Positions 1 through 8,121 of a DNA stretch of 64,000 nucleotides are shown piece after piece (the stretch's first letter is position 1; each line of letters begins with the position of its first letter). Both the position numbers and the translations under genes were made by a program. The notes under the pieces are model-generated. The model worked only from the letters and a program-made list of their open reading frames with translations. It ran no database searches and was not told the origin of the DNA. Source of the DNA: Pseudomonas putida (lineage in GTDB: Bacteria > Pseudomonadota > Gammaproteobacteria > Pseudomonadales > Pseudomonadaceae). Location of the stretch: assembly GCF_025905425.1 (NCBI RefSeq), contig NZ_CP109603.1, positions 5,472,501 through 5,536,500 of the forward strand. The letters are read 5' to 3'.

Positions 1-8
1 GGGCGCGC

Positions 9-14
9 TAGAAT
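9..14 (+). promoter_or_regulatory. Possible -10 box (TAGAAT) upstream of sutA
   Basis: TAGAAT matches the sigma-70 -10 consensus at five of six positions and sits inside a 7-bp inverted repeat (2-8 and 15-21). The -35 would lie before the window, so this is tentative. If real, transcription starts near 21 and sutA has a leader of about 260 nt. Confidence 0.35.
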
Positions 15-21
15 GCGCGCC

Positions 22-279
22 GAAGGGTGTTGGACAAGCAGTCCGCATGCTTCCCCAGCCTTTGCTAGGCTTGCCATGAGTGCGTGGCCGGCAAGTGGCT
101 CAAGAATTTCGTCAGGCCCTGCCAGGAGCAGGGCCTGCAGGGTACAAACCCTCCCATCAGGAGGTGGATGCCCAGGGCAGTGGCCAACCCACGGCCAGTT
201 GAATTTTCACTGGTGGCTGCCGGTCTACGGCTGCACTGGTCTATAACTAACCTGCTTTTCGCAAGTCATGAGGTAGAAC
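22..279 (+). promoter_or_regulatory. Long structured leader upstream of sutA
   Basis: This stretch has no convincing gene but several stem-loops. A perfect 8-bp stem at 114-121/129-136 carries a CCAGGAG loop. A second hairpin pairs 150-154 with 160-164 (CCTCC/GGAGG) and competes with a GGGT/ACCC stem (140-143/148-151). A third pairs TGGCC (181-185) with GGCCA (193-197). The AGGA loop resembles the CsrA/RsmA recognition pattern, and the second stem contains another AGGAGG. That the leader regulates sutA after transcription is inference. Confidence 0.4.
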
Positions 280-606
280 ATGAGCGACGATGATCTGGAA
301 AACGACGACCTCGAAGTAGGCGACGATGATGAGGCTGATGAAGGTCTAGAAGCAGCGGCTGATGACGTTGCGGAAGACTCCGGCGAAGACGATAGCCCCG
401 CGCCCACTGCCAAAGGCAAGTCCAAGGCCGCTGTCTCGGTAGACGAGATGCCGAGCATGGAAGCCAAGCAGAAGGAGCGCGATGCCCTGGCCAAGGCGAT
501 GGAAGAGTTCCTTTCGCGCGGTGGCAAGGTGCAGGAAGTGGAGGCCAACGTGGTCGCCGACCCGCCCAAGAAGCCGGACAACAAATACGGTAGCCGCCCT
601 ATCTGA
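280..606 (+). CDS. sutA: SutA-type RNA polymerase-binding transcriptional regulator
   Basis: This small protein of 108 residues has a very acidic, probably disordered N-terminal half (about residues 1-50, rich in Asp and Glu). A Lys/Ala linker follows, then a predicted helix at about 55-80 (EAKQKERDALAKAMEEFL) and a hydrophilic tail ending in YGSRPI. That layout matches SutA, a Pseudomonas factor known to bind the RNA polymerase beta subunit and to raise expression of ribosomal and maintenance genes during slow growth. The start follows a GAGG-type ribosome site at 270-273. A strong terminator follows the stop, so the gene is probably transcribed alone, behind a long structured leader. The call rests on sequence recognition. 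Confidence 0.85.
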   Translation: MSDDDLENDDLEVGDDDEADEGLEAAADDVAEDSGEDDSPAPTAKGKSKAAVSVDEMPSMEAKQKERDALAKAMEEFLSRGGKVQEVEANVVADPPKKPDNKYGSRPI

Positions 607-620
607 GTGGTTGCACACAA

Positions 621-650
621 AAGAGCCCGCCGTCGCTGCGGGCTTTTTTG
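621..650 (+). terminator. Rho-independent terminator of sutA
   Basis: The stem GCCCGC (625-630) pairs with GCGGGC (638-643) across a 7-nt loop and is followed by six T residues (644-649). It closes the sutA transcript just before the insertion sequence. Confidence 0.9.
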
Positions 651-711
651 TGGGCTGTGTCCCGTCCTGAATAAGGTTTACACCTCCCATCCCGAATTTC
701 CGGAGAGTCAG

Positions 712-1110
712 ATGGAGCAAGGTGTAAAGCGCACACAGCGGGATTACTCACTGTCTTTTAAATTGGCGGTGGTTGATCAGATTGAAAAAGGCGAACTGAC
801 CTACAAGCAGGCCCAGGTGCGGTATGGCATCCAGGGTCGGTCGACGGTTCTGGTATGGTTGCGTAAGCACGGTCGGCAGGATTGGAGCCAGGGGGCCTCG
901 ATCCGCGACGAGAGGAGCTGCGCGATGTCTGACCCCAAAACGCTTACTCCAGAGCAGCGGATCAAAGAGCTTGAGCAACAGCTTGAGCTGATGAGCCAGA
1001 AGGCCCAGTTTTTTGAAACGGTCGTTGATGTTCTGAAAAATGACTATGGTGTCTCGGTCGTAAAAAAGCGATCCGGCAAGTCCTCTCGCAAGGTCAAGTC
1101 GCAGGACTGA
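712..1110 (+). CDS. IS3-family transposase OrfA (helix-turn-helix subunit)
   Basis: This is the 132-residue N-terminal product of the insertion sequence. Residues 1-60 form the helix-turn-helix that binds the element ends (YSLSFKLAVVDQIEKGELTY, then RYGIQGRSTVLVWLRKHG). A leucine-zipper-like stretch follows at about 80-110 (IKELEQQLELMSQ). I chose the ATG at 712 over upstream in-frame starts because it follows GGAGAG (702-707), while earlier starts would lie outside or across the left end of the element. Its 3' part overlaps the orfB frame and holds the slippery heptamer at 1062-1068. OrfA alone usually acts as a regulator; the fusion OrfAB is the transposase. Confidence 0.9.
   Translation: MEQGVKRTQRDYSLSFKLAVVDQIEKGELTYKQAQVRYGIQGRSTVLVWLRKHGRQDWSQGASIRDERSCAMSDPKTLTPEQRIKELEQQLELMSQKAQFFETVVDVLKNDYGVSVVKKRSGKSSRKVKSQD
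1062..1068 (+). other. Programmed -1 frameshift site (A-AAA-AAG) joining orfA to orfB
   Basis: In the orfA frame the codons read GTA AAA AAG, giving the canonical slippery heptamer A AAA AAG. A one-base backward slip puts ribosomes into the frame of orfB, which is open from here to 1931. The heptamer and frames are seen directly; the slippage itself is inferred from the well-known IS3-family mechanism. Confidence 0.85.
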
Positions 1111-1931
1111 GCATTGCCAGGGCTTGTCAGTTTCTAGGCATCAGTCGACAGGCTTACTACAAGCGCAACCGAGCTGCTGATGGCAAAGAGCGCCAGGCAG
1201 ATCGGGTGGTTGAGTTTGTTCAGCAAGTCCGGATGCGCCAGCCTCGTCTGGGTACACGCAAGCTGCACTATCTGCTGCATTGCCAACCGGACAAACGATT
1301 CCAAGTCGGCCGAGATAGGCTGTTCCAGGTCTTGGGAGAGCGCCGTCTGCTAGTGCTGCCTAAGCGGGCTTACCACAAGACAACACAAAGCTTTCATCGC
1401 TTCTACCGCCATCCCAACTTACTCAAGCCGGGCCCAAGCCAAGTCGTTCCGACAAGACCGGAGCACGTCTGGGTTGCCGATATTACTTACCTGCCCGCAC
1501 GTAACGGCCCGCTATACCTGAGCCTGGTAACGGATGCGTACTCCAGGAAAATTGTTGGCCACCACGTCCATGAAAGCCTGCATGCCGAGTCAGTGGCGCA
1601 AGCCTTCAAGCAGGCATTACGAAAGCGACGTCGTCGCCAGCCATTAGTCCACCATTCGGATCGAGGCATCCAATATTGCTCGGCGCTGTACCAGTCACTG
1701 CACCAACGGCACGATGTTCAGTGCTCCATGACTGATGGGTATGACTGCTACCAGAACGCGCTGGCCGAGCGAATCAACGGAATCCTCAAGATGGAGCTGC
1801 TGTTGAGCAGCCCTGAAGATCTTGAGCAAGCGAGGCAGATGGTTGACGAGGCAGTGCAGATCTACAACACAGAACGGCCCCATATGGCCCTGAAAAATAA
1901 AACGCCCGATGCAGTGCATCGGGCGTTTTGA
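1068..1931 (+). CDS. IS3-family transposase OrfB (DDE integrase domain), made as an OrfAB fusion
   Basis: This is the catalytic half of the transposase, read after the -1 frameshift. The first in-frame start codon, a GTG, is at 1206, but coding similarity begins earlier (GLSIARACQFLGISRQAYY from about 1107), which favours translation by frameshifting. The rve-type integrase core has its acidic triad in the usual order: D in HVWVADITYLP, D in HHSDRGIQYC and E in NALAERINGILK. The HTH_21-like region lies before the core. The last codons (DAVHRAF) run close to the right inverted repeat. No internal stop or truncation is visible. Confidence 0.92.
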   Translation, partial: AIRQVLSQGQVAGLSIARACQFLGISRQAYYKRNRAADGKERQADRVVEFVQQVRMRQPRLGTRKLHYLLHCQPDKRFQVGRDRLFQVLGERRLLVLPKRAYHKTTQSFHRFYRHPNLLKPGPSQVVPTRPEHVWVADITYLPARNGPLYLSLVTDAYSRKIVGHHVHESLHAESVAQAFKQALRKRRRRQPLVHHSDRGIQYCSALYQSLHQRHDVQCSMTDGYDCYQNALAERINGILKMELLLSSPEDLEQARQMVDEAVQIYNTERPHMALKNKTPDAVHRAF

Positions 1932-2004
1932 GGCCTGTCGGCCTACCTGAACAGGTGTAAACCTATTTCAGGACTAGACACTGGGGCTTATCGCTGCCTG
2001 TGCT

Positions 2005-2079
2005 GGCCCATTCGCGGGCAAGCCCGCTCCCACCGGTAGCAACACGTCTGTGGGAGCGGGCTTGCCCCGCGAATGGGCC
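2005..2079. repeat. Inverted pair of P. putida-type REP elements
   Basis: Two copies face each other: GGCCCATTCGCGGGCAAGCC... (2005-2034) and its near reverse complement (2048-2079), separated by about 13 nt. The RNA could fold into one long hairpin. It lies just past the 3' end of the HAD gene and just right of the insertion sequence. Confidence 0.9.
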
Positions 2080-2094
2080 GCAAAGCGGCCCCTG

Positions 2095-2790
2095 TCAGCG
2101 CCAGCGCGCGATCACCTCAGGCAACTGCGAAAGCCGCTGAATTTGGGCATCTGGCGCCCGCTCTCCGGCCCAGACCTTGCCTTGCGGGTTGAACCACACG
2201 GCGCGCAACCCGGCCCGCTGGGCACCGGCGATGTCATCGCCAGGATGGTCGCCAACATGCACCGCCGCACTGGCTTCCACCTCGCCACGTTTCAACGCCT
2301 CCAGGAAGGGTGCTGGGTCCGGCTTGCCGATCCCCAGATCTTCGGCGCACAAGGCGAAGCGGAAGTAGTCCGCCAAGCCCAGCCTGCTCACATCGGCGTT
2401 GCCGTTGGTGACCACCCCCAGGGTGTATTGGTGGCGCAGAATTTCCAGCACCGGCTGCACCTCAGGGAAGATCTCCACCTGGTGCCGTGCATGCAGGAAC
2501 ACTTCAAAGCCTTCGTTGGCCAACGCCTGTGCGTGCTTCTCGCTGTAGCCGACTTCTTCCAGCGCATGGCACAGCACCCGCCGACGCAAGGCGCTGATAC
2601 GGTGCTTGAGGCCGGGTTCGGCCTGCACCAGGCGCTCGCGGATGGCGAACAGGTGTTCGACCGGTACGCCGCCGAGGATCGGTGCATTGGCTTCGAGCCA
2701 GTCGCGCAGGACGACTTCAGCGCTGGCAATCACCGGCGCGGTGTCCCACAGGGTGTCATCGAGGTCGAAGGTGATCAGCTTGATGCTCAT
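2095..2790 (-). CDS. HAD-superfamily hydrolase (YigB-like)
   Basis: This 231-residue phosphatase-type protein belongs to HAD subfamily IA. Motif I is [10 protein letters not shown] with the catalytic Asp pair at residues 9 and 11. The helical cap follows. Motif II is VVTNGN, motif III is the Lys in [10 protein letters not shown], and motif IV is [12 protein letters not shown]. It resembles YigB, known in E. coli as a flavin mononucleotide phosphatase, but the substrate cannot be read from sequence. Its ATG overlaps the xerC stop by 4 bp (ATGA), so it is translationally coupled as the last gene of the lptM-lysA-dapF-DUF484-xerC cluster. A REP pair follows its stop. Confidence 0.88.
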   Translation of the reverse strand: MSIKLITFDLDDTLWDTAPVIASAEVVLRDWLEANAPILGGVPVEHLFAIRERLVQAEPGLKHRISALRRRVLCHALEEVGYSEKHAQALANEGFEVFLHARHQVEIFPEVQPVLEILRHQYTLGVVTNGNADVSRLGLADYFRFALCAEDLGIGKPDPAPFLEALKRGEVEASAAVHVGDHPGDDIAGAQRAGLRAVWFNPQGKVWAGERAPDAQIQRLSQLPEVIARWR

Positions 2791-3686
2791 GAGTCAGTGC
2801 CTTTGCTGCGTTTGGCCCGAGGGTGGGCGCTGTCGTACACCGCGGCCAGGTGCTGGAAGTCCAGGTGGGTGTAGATCTGCGTGGTGCTGATGTCGGCATG
2901 GCCGAGCATCTCCTGCACCGCACGCAGGTCCTGGGACGATTCCAGCACATGGCTGGCGAAGGAATGGCGAAGCATGTGCGGGTGCAGGTGCTGGCCCAGC
3001 TCGCGCTCGCCGGCGGCCTTTACGCGCATCTGGATAGCCCGCGGGCTCAGGCGGTTTCCCTGGCGGGTGATGAACACGGCGCTGTCGCGTGGGCCGCCGA
3101 TGCCGCGCAGGCGCAACCATGCCTGCAGCGCTTCGCGGGCCTTGCGGCCCACAGGCAGTACGCGAGCCTTGCCACCTTTGCCGAGCACCTGCACCAGCCC
3201 GCCGGCAAGGTCGAGGTATTCAAGGTCCAGACCCGTCAACTCGGACAGGCGCAGGCCTGACGAATAGAACAGTTCGAGGATGGCTTGGTCACGTCGGGCA
3301 ATGAAGTCGTCGTCGACACCGCCATCGAGCAGTTGCAGGGCGCGGTCGGTGTCCAGCGTCTTGGGCAGGCGACGCTCGCCCTTGGGCGCTGAAAGGCCGC
3401 TGGCCGGGTCGTGCTGGCACAGCCCTTCACGGTTCAGGTAGCGGTACAGGCCGCGCACGGCTGAAAGCAAGCGCGCCAGGCTGCGCGAGGACTGGCCCTG
3501 ATGGTGCTGGCGGGCGATCAACTGGCGCAGCTGCTGGATTTGCAGCGCTGGCCAGCCGGCAATACCCTGATCGTTGCAGTAGGCGATGACCTTGTCGAGG
3601 TCGCGGCGATAGGCCAGCAGGGTGTGCTCGGATACCTGGCGCTCATTGCGCAGGTGTGCGCAATAAGCTTCCAGCTGGCGTTCCAT
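2787..3686 (-). CDS. xerC: Tyrosine recombinase XerC
   Basis: XerC acts with XerD at dif to resolve chromosome dimers at division. The 299-residue length is typical. The N-terminal SAM-like DNA-binding domain covers about 1-90 and the catalytic domain the rest. All active-site residues are visible: Arg146 (SSGLRLSEL), Lys in the VLGKGGKAR hairpin, His237 and Arg240 ([10 protein letters not shown]), His263 (LGHADIS) and the nucleophile Tyr272 (TQIYTHL). It sits between DUF484 and the HAD gene with 1- and 4-bp overlaps. The dapF-DUF484-xerC-HAD order is conserved in many gammaproteobacteria. Confidence 0.95.
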   Translation of the reverse strand: MERQLEAYCAHLRNERQVSEHTLLAYRRDLDKVIAYCNDQGIAGWPALQIQQLRQLIARQHHQGQSSRSLARLLSAVRGLYRYLNREGLCQHDPASGLSAPKGERRLPKTLDTDRALQLLDGGVDDDFIARRDQAILELFYSSGLRLSELTGLDLEYLDLAGGLVQVLGKGGKARVLPVGRKAREALQAWLRLRGIGGPRDSAVFITRQGNRLSPRAIQMRVKAAGERELGQHLHPHMLRHSFASHVLESSQDLRAVQEMLGHADISTTQIYTHLDFQHLAAVYDSAHPRAKRSKGTDS

Positions 3687-4396
3687 CAGCGCACCGGACG
3701 CAGGGTCTGGGTAACGCGCGGCACGACACGGCCCAGCACCTCGGCAATGTAGCCGAGGAACAGGGTGCCGACGCTGCTCTTGTAGTGTTGCGGGTCGCGG
3801 CTGCCAATCGCCAGAACGCCGTGCAGCCCTTGGTATTCGAGAGCTGCAACGGCGCTGGAGCCGACTTCCAGACGCTGATCTTCACCGAACAGGAACGCCA
3901 GCTCATGGTCGCGCAGGTTGCCGCTGACCGTCTTGCCGCCCCCCAGCAGGCCGCCGATGGCCTGGTTCGCCTCGGCGTTGCTGACCCAACGGCCCACCGG
4001 CGCGACGTTATCGCCGAACAGGATCAGGCTGACGAAGGGCACCTGGAATTCCTGGCGCAGGCTGTCTTCGACCGCCATCACCACTTCTTCCAGGCTGCCG
4101 GCATCGAGCAGGTCGAGGATCAGCCGGCGGGTCTTGTCGAACAGCCGGTCGTTGTCGCGCGCCACGTCCATCAGTTGCGACAGGCGATGGCGCATCTCGA
4201 TGTTGCGGTCGCGCAGCAGCTTGAGCTGGCGCTCCACCAGCGACACGCTGTCGCCACGCTGGTGGGGGATGCGCTGTTCGAGCAGCAGCTCGTCGTGCTC
4301 GGCGAAGAAGGTGGGGTGGGCGCGCAGGTACGCGACCACCGCCTCGGCATCGAGGTCAGTGGACTGCTGGGGTACAACCTTGGGCTGATCGGTCAT
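3686..4396 (-). CDS. DUF484 family protein (GAF-like)
   Basis: This 236-residue protein has an N-terminal helical part containing [17 protein letters not shown], the hallmark of DUF484. A coiled-coil stretch follows ([19 protein letters not shown], about 50-75). The C-terminal half looks like a GAF-type fold (SLILFGD... [10 protein letters not shown]). Proteins of this family are routinely encoded between dapF and xerC, but their role is not established. It overlaps xerC by one base and starts 13 bp after the dapF stop, so it is part of the same transcript. No catalytic motif is visible. Confidence 0.85.
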   Translation of the reverse strand: MTDQPKVVPQQSTDLDAEAVVAYLRAHPTFFAEHDELLLEQRIPHQRGDSVSLVERQLKLLRDRNIEMRHRLSQLMDVARDNDRLFDKTRRLILDLLDAGSLEEVVMAVEDSLRQEFQVPFVSLILFGDNVAPVGRWVSNAEANQAIGGLLGGGKTVSGNLRDHELAFLFGEDQRLEVGSSAVAALEYQGLHGVLAIGSRDPQHYKSSVGTLFLGYIAEVLGRVVPRVTQTLRPVR

Positions 4397-4409
4397 GGCG
4401 GTTACTCGT

Positions 4410-5240
4410 TTAGAGACGAACCTGTCCTTCGTAGACGCGTACGGCCGGGCCGGTCATCAACACGGGCTTGCCGGGGCCGGCCCATTCGATGTGCAGGCGG
4501 CCACCCGGCAGGTCGAGGCTCACCGGTGAGTCCATCCAGCCCTGGCTGATAGCCGCCACGGCCGCGGCGCAGGCGCCGGTGCCGCAGGCCTGGGTCTCGC
4601 CCGCACCGCGTTCCCACACCCGCAGGTTGGCACGGTGACGGTCGATGACCTGGATGAAGCCGGCGTTGACCCGCTGCGGGAAGCGCGGATGGTTTTCGAT
4701 CTTCGGGCCCAGCGCATGCACGGGTGCGGTATGCACGTCATCGACACGCAACACGGCATGTGGGTTGCCCATGGACACGGCGGCGATCGCGTGAACTTCA
4801 CCGTCGACTTCCAGTGGGTAACTCAGTGCCTGCTCGTCGGCGACGAAGGGGATTTCGGCCGGGACCAGGCGCGGCGGGCCCATGTCGACACTCACCTGGC
4901 CGTCGTTCTGCACGTCCAGCTCGATGATGCCGCTTTTGGTTTCGACGCGGATGCGCTTTTTCGCGGTCAGGCGCTTGTCCAGCACAAAGCGGGCAAAGCA
5001 GCGCGCACCGTTGCCGCACTGTTCGACTTCGGAGCCGTCGGCGTTGAAGATCCGGTAGCGGAAGTCCACTTCCGGATTATTCGGCGCCTCGACGATCAGT
5101 AGCTGGTCGAAGCCGATGCCGGTGTGGCGGTCGCCCCATTGCTTGGCATGCTTGGGCTGGATATGTGCGTGCTGGCTGACCAGGTCGAGGACCATGAAGT
5201 CATTGCCCAGCCCATGCATCTTGGTGAAACGCAGCAGCAT
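4410..5240 (-). CDS. dapF: Diaminopimelate epimerase
   Basis: DapF converts LL- to meso-diaminopimelate, for lysine and peptidoglycan synthesis. The two catalytic cysteines are present: Cys75 (EQCGNGARC) and Cys219 ([10 protein letters not shown]). The N-terminal [11 protein letters not shown] signature is intact, and the 276-residue length matches the family. I chose the ATG at 5240; the reading frame is open further upstream, but a longer start would run deep into lysA. Only 4 bp separate it from the lysA stop, so lysA and dapF, consecutive steps of one pathway, are co-transcribed. Confidence 0.96.
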   Translation of the reverse strand: MLLRFTKMHGLGNDFMVLDLVSQHAHIQPKHAKQWGDRHTGIGFDQLLIVEAPNNPEVDFRYRIFNADGSEVEQCGNGARCFARFVLDKRLTAKKRIRVETKSGIIELDVQNDGQVSVDMGPPRLVPAEIPFVADEQALSYPLEVDGEVHAIAAVSMGNPHAVLRVDDVHTAPVHALGPKIENHPRFPQRVNAGFIQVIDRHRANLRVWERGAGETQACGTGACAAAVAAISQGWMDSPVSLDLPGGRLHIEWAGPGKPVLMTGPAVRVYEGQVRL

Positions 5241-5244
5241 GGGC

Positions 5245-6492
5245 TCACTCCGGCAGCAGGCTTTCGCCGGCATACAGTTCGGCGATGGTCTCGCGGCGGC
5301 GCACTTCGAATGCCTGATCACCATCGACCAGGATTTCGGCGCAGCGGCCACGGGTGTTGTAGTTCGAGCTCATGACAAAACCATAGGCGCCGGCAGACTG
5401 CACGGCCAGCAGATCGCCTTCGGCCAGGTTCAGTTCGCGCTCCTTGGCGATGAAGTCGCCGGTTTCGCAGATCGGCCCGACCAGGTCATAGGCACGGCCT
5501 TGGCCTTCGCGTGGGGTGACCGCGCTGACGCCCATCCAGGCCTGGTACAGGGCTGGGCGGATCAGGTCGTTCATCGCCGCATCGATGATGGCGAAGTCCT
5601 TGTGTTCGGTGTGCTTGAGGTATTCGACGCGGGTCAGCAGGACACCGGCGTTGGCCACGATGTAGCGACCCGGCTCGAACACCAGGGCCAGGTCGCGGTC
5701 GCCGACGCGCTCGCGGATGGCCTTGATGTAGTCGGCCACCAGGGGCGGCTCTTCATCGCGGTAGCGCACGCCAACGCCGCCACCCAGGTCCAGGTGACGC
5801 AGGTGGATGCCGCAGTCGGCCAGGCGGTCGACCAGGTCCAGCAGGCGGTCGAGGGCATCGAGGAACGGCTCGACGGTGGTCAGCTGCGAGCCGATGTGGC
5901 AGTCGACACCAACCACGTCCAGGTTCGGCAACTGCGCGGCGCGCACGTAGATGGCCTCGGCGTCGGCGATGGCGATGCCGAACTTGTTTTCTTTGAGGCC
6001 GGTGGAGATGTACGGGTGGGTACCGGCATCAACGTCCGGGTTGACCCGCAGCGAGACCGGGGCAACCTTGCCCATCTCGGCGGCCACCACTTGCAGGCGC
6101 TCAAGCTCGTCGGTGGACTCGACGTTGAAGCAATGCACGCCCACTTCCAGGGCACGGCGCATGTCTTCGCGGGTCTTGCCGACACCCGAGAACACCACGC
6201 GATCAGCGCGCCCGCCAGCGGCCAGCACGCGCTCCAGCTCACCGCCGGAGACGATGTCGAAGCCTGCGCCAAGGCGCGCCAGGACGTTCAGCACGCCCAG
6301 GTTGGAGTTGGCCTTGACGGCAAAGCAGACCAGGCTGGAAATACCTTCGAGGGCGTCGGCGTAGCTGCGGTACTGGGCCTCGATGTGGGCGCGCGAGTAC
6401 ACGTAGGTGGGGGTGCCGAAACGTTCGGCGATGGCCGTCAGGGCCACGCCTTCCGCGAACAGTTCACCGTCGCGGTAGTTGAAAGCGTTCAT
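5245..6492 (-). CDS. lysA: Diaminopimelate decarboxylase
   Basis: LysA is a PLP enzyme that decarboxylates meso-diaminopimelate to lysine, the last step of the pathway. At 415 residues it has the expected alanine-racemase-like barrel, with the PLP-binding Lys60 (CFAVKANSN), the HIGSQ motif, the phosphate-binding GGGVG region and the active-site Cys in [10 protein letters not shown]-terminal beta domain ends in [10 protein letters not shown]. It lies 9 bp after lptM and 4 bp before dapF. No LysR regulator is adjacent, unlike the enterobacterial arrangement. Confidence 0.96.
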   Translation of the reverse strand: MNAFNYRDGELFAEGVALTAIAERFGTPTYVYSRAHIEAQYRSYADALEGISSLVCFAVKANSNLGVLNVLARLGAGFDIVSGGELERVLAAGGRADRVVFSGVGKTREDMRRALEVGVHCFNVESTDELERLQVVAAEMGKVAPVSLRVNPDVDAGTHPYISTGLKENKFGIAIADAEAIYVRAAQLPNLDVVGVDCHIGSQLTTVEPFLDALDRLLDLVDRLADCGIHLRHLDLGGGVGVRYRDEEPPLVADYIKAIRERVGDRDLALVFEPGRYIVANAGVLLTRVEYLKHTEHKDFAIIDAAMNDLIRPALYQAWMGVSAVTPREGQGRAYDLVGPICETGDFIAKERELNLAEGDLLAVQSAGAYGFVMSSNYNTRGRCAEILVDGDQAFEVRRRETIAELYAGESLLPE

Positions 6493-6501
6493 CTGATTTC
6501 C

Positions 6502-6717
6502 TTACTGCGCTGGCGACTGCTCGGGCTCGGATTGCAGCTCAGGCTGCTGTTCTTGCGTCTGAGCCGGCTTGGCTTTGGGCTGGTGCTGGTGCGTTTTGCG
6601 GGTGTCCTTGCCGTCCTTGCCGTCTTCTGGCAGGTACAGAGGGCCTTTCTGGCCGCAGGCAGAAACGAGGCAGGCAACAGCGACCAGCGCCGCGAGGGAG
6701 GAAATCAGGCGCTTCAT
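6502..6717 (-). CDS. lptM: LptM/LppL small outer-membrane lipoprotein
   Basis: This 71-residue lipoprotein has a Lys/Arg N terminus, a hydrophobic signal and a lipobox (VSAC) with the lipidated Cys21. A conserved GQKGPLYLPED segment follows, and the Gln/Pro/Glu-rich tail is low-complexity. The CGQKGPLYLP motif is characteristic of the YifL family, renamed LptM in E. coli for its role in maturing the LptD lipopolysaccharide translocon. In Pseudomonas it is often called LppL. It heads the lysA-dapF transcript and is divergent from cyaY. Confidence 0.88.
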   Translation of the reverse strand: MKRLISSLAALVAVACLVSACGQKGPLYLPEDGKDGKDTRKTHQHQPKAKPAQTQEQQPELQSEPEQSPAQ

Positions 6718-6908
6718 TGGGTGAAATCCTTTGAAATATGCAGTATTGCGCCCGAGTATACCGAGCGACCGGCGGATTGCCTATGCAAGGGCCGGCCCGC
6801 CGGGCGGGCTATTCTTACCGCCTTCAATGGCTAATCTTTGCATTCGGCGCCAAGCGCCCGTATCTTGCCCGCCTTGCCTGTAACGCAGCCAATTTCGAGG
6901 TTCCTGCA

Positions 6909-7241
6909 ATGAGTTTGAGCGAAGCGCGTTTCCATGATCTGGTCGACGCGACCCAACAGGCGCTGGAAGACCTGTTCGACGAGAGCGGCATGGACCTGGA
7001 CATGGAGAACTCCGCCGGGGTCCTGACCATCAAGTTCGAAAACGGCAGCCAGCTGATCTTCAGCCGCCAGGAGCCGCTGCGCCAGTTGTGGCTGGCGGAC
7101 AAGTCCGGTGGTTTCCACTTCGACTACGACGAAGAGAGCAAGAAGTGGGTCTGCGAGAAGAGCGATGAGCTGCTCGGCGAGATGCTTGAGCGCATCGTCT
7201 GGGAGCGGGCCGGCGAGAAGCTGGACTTCGACGAGATCTGA
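6909..7241 (+). CDS. cyaY: Frataxin-like iron-sulfur cluster protein CyaY
   Basis: CyaY binds iron and modulates iron-sulfur cluster assembly on IscS/IscU. The 110-residue protein starts MSLSEARFHDL and has the acidic first helix (LEDLFDESGMDLDMEN) that binds iron, followed by the frataxin beta-sheet (VLTIKFENGSQLIFSRQEP, LWLADKSGGFHFDYDE). I chose the ATG at 6909 because family similarity begins there; the in-frame upstream start lacks similarity. It is divergent from lptM and only 1 bp from the next gene. Confidence 0.95.
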   Translation: MSLSEARFHDLVDATQQALEDLFDESGMDLDMENSAGVLTIKFENGSQLIFSRQEPLRQLWLADKSGGFHFDYDEESKKWVCEKSDELLGEMLERIVWERAGEKLDFDEI

Positions 7242-7242
7242 G

Positions 7243-7455
7243 ATGAGTGAGCAGCCGCGGCCGCCCAAGCCGCTTTACAGCAATGTCAGCCCCGCAGTGA
7301 AGTCGCCGTGCATCAGCGTTTGCCGGCTGGACGAACAGCGTGTCTGTACCGGCTGCCACCGCCCTGTGGAGCATATCCGCGAATGGCGCTCTGCAGACGA
7401 CGAGCGGCGCCGACAGATCTGCCGCGAAGCCGAGGCCTTGCGCGCGCGGGCTTGA
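7243..7455 (+). CDS. DUF1289 family small Cys-rich protein
   Basis: This 70-residue protein has four cysteines in the DUF1289 pattern: Cys23 and Cys27 (SPCISVC), Cys35 and Cys38 (RVCTGCHRP). They are arranged like a small metal or Fe-S site. The rest is a short helix (IREWRSADDERRRQICREAEA). The function of this family is not known. The ATG is 1 bp past the cyaY stop, so the two are co-translated and a link to iron or Fe-S handling is a fair guess, not a demonstration. A strong terminator follows. Confidence 0.85.
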   Translation: MSEQPRPPKPLYSNVSPAVKSPCISVCRLDEQRVCTGCHRPVEHIREWRSADDERRRQICREAEALRARA

Positions 7456-7512
7456 GTATTTACCCGGCTGTGGTAGTGTCAGGTTCTGCGTCGGTGACGC
7501 CAAAGTCATCAT

Positions 7513-7540
7513 AAACCCCGCCCTTGGGCGGGGTTTTGCT
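7513..7540 (+). terminator. Rho-independent terminator after the cyaY-DUF1289 pair
   Basis: The stem CCCCGCC (7516-7522) pairs with GGCGGGG (7527-7533) across a short CTTG loop, followed by TTTT and further T residues. Confidence 0.9.
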
Positions 7541-7587
7541 TTATTTGCCCGACGAAAATCGCATGTTCAAAGGAGTCTGACTGGATC

Positions 7588-7998
7588 ATGAGCACCAAGC
7601 CTTCCCTCATCCTCACCCGATTGGACGTACAACGTCTCGAGCGCCTGATCGAGAGCCTCGACGAAAGTACGCCGGGTGTGCTCGCCCTGCAGGACGAGCT
7701 GGACCGCGCCGAGCAGGTGGTCGGTCACGAGGACGTCCCGGCCGGGGTGGTGACCATGAACTCGCGCGTGCATTGCCGTGAAGAGGCCAGCGGTAAGGAC
7801 TACCACCTGACCCTGGTGTACCCGAAGGATGCAGGGCCAGAAGGCAAGGTATCGATCCTGGCGCCGATTGGCTGTGCATTGCTGGGCCTTTCGGTGGGTG
7901 AGCAGATCGACTGGCCGGCGCCAGGTGGCAAGACCCTCAAGCTGAAGCTGTTGGAAGTCGAATACCAGCCCGAAGCGGCGGGCGATTTCGACCTCTGA
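7588..7998 (+). CDS. rnk: Rnk, nucleoside diphosphate kinase regulator
   Basis: Rnk is a GreA/GreB-like protein without the long anti-pause coiled coil. It binds RNA polymerase and was first described as a suppressor of alginate and NDP-kinase defects. The 136 residues comprise a short N-terminal coiled coil (LDVQRLERLIESLDESTP) and a C-terminal FKBP-like GreA/B domain (VTMNSRV... LVYPKDAG... VSILAPIGCALLGL). It has its own transcript start after the terminator at 7513-7540 and is convergent with cyaA, separated by a REP pair. Confidence 0.93.
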   Translation: MSTKPSLILTRLDVQRLERLIESLDESTPGVLALQDELDRAEQVVGHEDVPAGVVTMNSRVHCREEASGKDYHLTLVYPKDAGPEGKVSILAPIGCALLGLSVGEQIDWPAPGGKTLKLKLLEVEYQPEAAGDFDL

Positions 7999-8034
7999 GT
8001 CTTTAGGGCCGCTGCACGCCCCATCGCCAAGTCT

Positions 8035-8121
8035 CCTGTGGGAGCGGGCTTGCCCGCGAATGGAAGCACGCGGTGCATGGCACCGGCTTTGCCGGTGTTC
8101 GCGGGCAAGCCCGCTCCCACA
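8035..8121. repeat. Inverted pair of REP elements between rnk and cyaA
   Basis: One copy (8035-8063) and the opposite copy (8095-8121) flank a perfect 7-bp hairpin (CACCGGC/GCCGGTG, 8081-8097). The second copy abuts the cyaA stop codon (8122-8124) directly. It lies between two convergent genes. Confidence 0.9.

Larger units (their letters stand above)
658..1980 (+). mobile_element. IS3-family insertion sequence, apparently complete
   Basis: The element is 1,323 bp with imperfect terminal inverted repeats: 658-685 (TGTCCCGTCCTGAA...) matches the reverse complement of 1953-1980 (TGTCTAGTCCTGAA...) at 24 of 28 positions. It is flanked by a direct CTG duplication (655-657 and 1981-1983), the 3-bp target repeat usual for IS3-type transposition. 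Inside are orfA and orfB in overlapping frames joined by an A-AAA-AAG frameshift site. Ends, frames and the DDE residues are all intact, so it may still be active. It landed between the sutA terminator and a REP pair and interrupts no gene. Confidence 0.93.

Noticed and set aside
5241..5351. Longer dapF start inside lysA
   Set aside because: It adds 37 residues without similarity, overlapping lysA by more than 100 bp; the ATG at 5240 starts the conserved protein.
5116..6834. A 572-codon open frame antisense to dapF, lysA and lptM
   Set aside because: Its Val/Asp/Gln/His-rich composition is typical of a shadow frame, and the lysA and dapF motifs on the other strand are intact.
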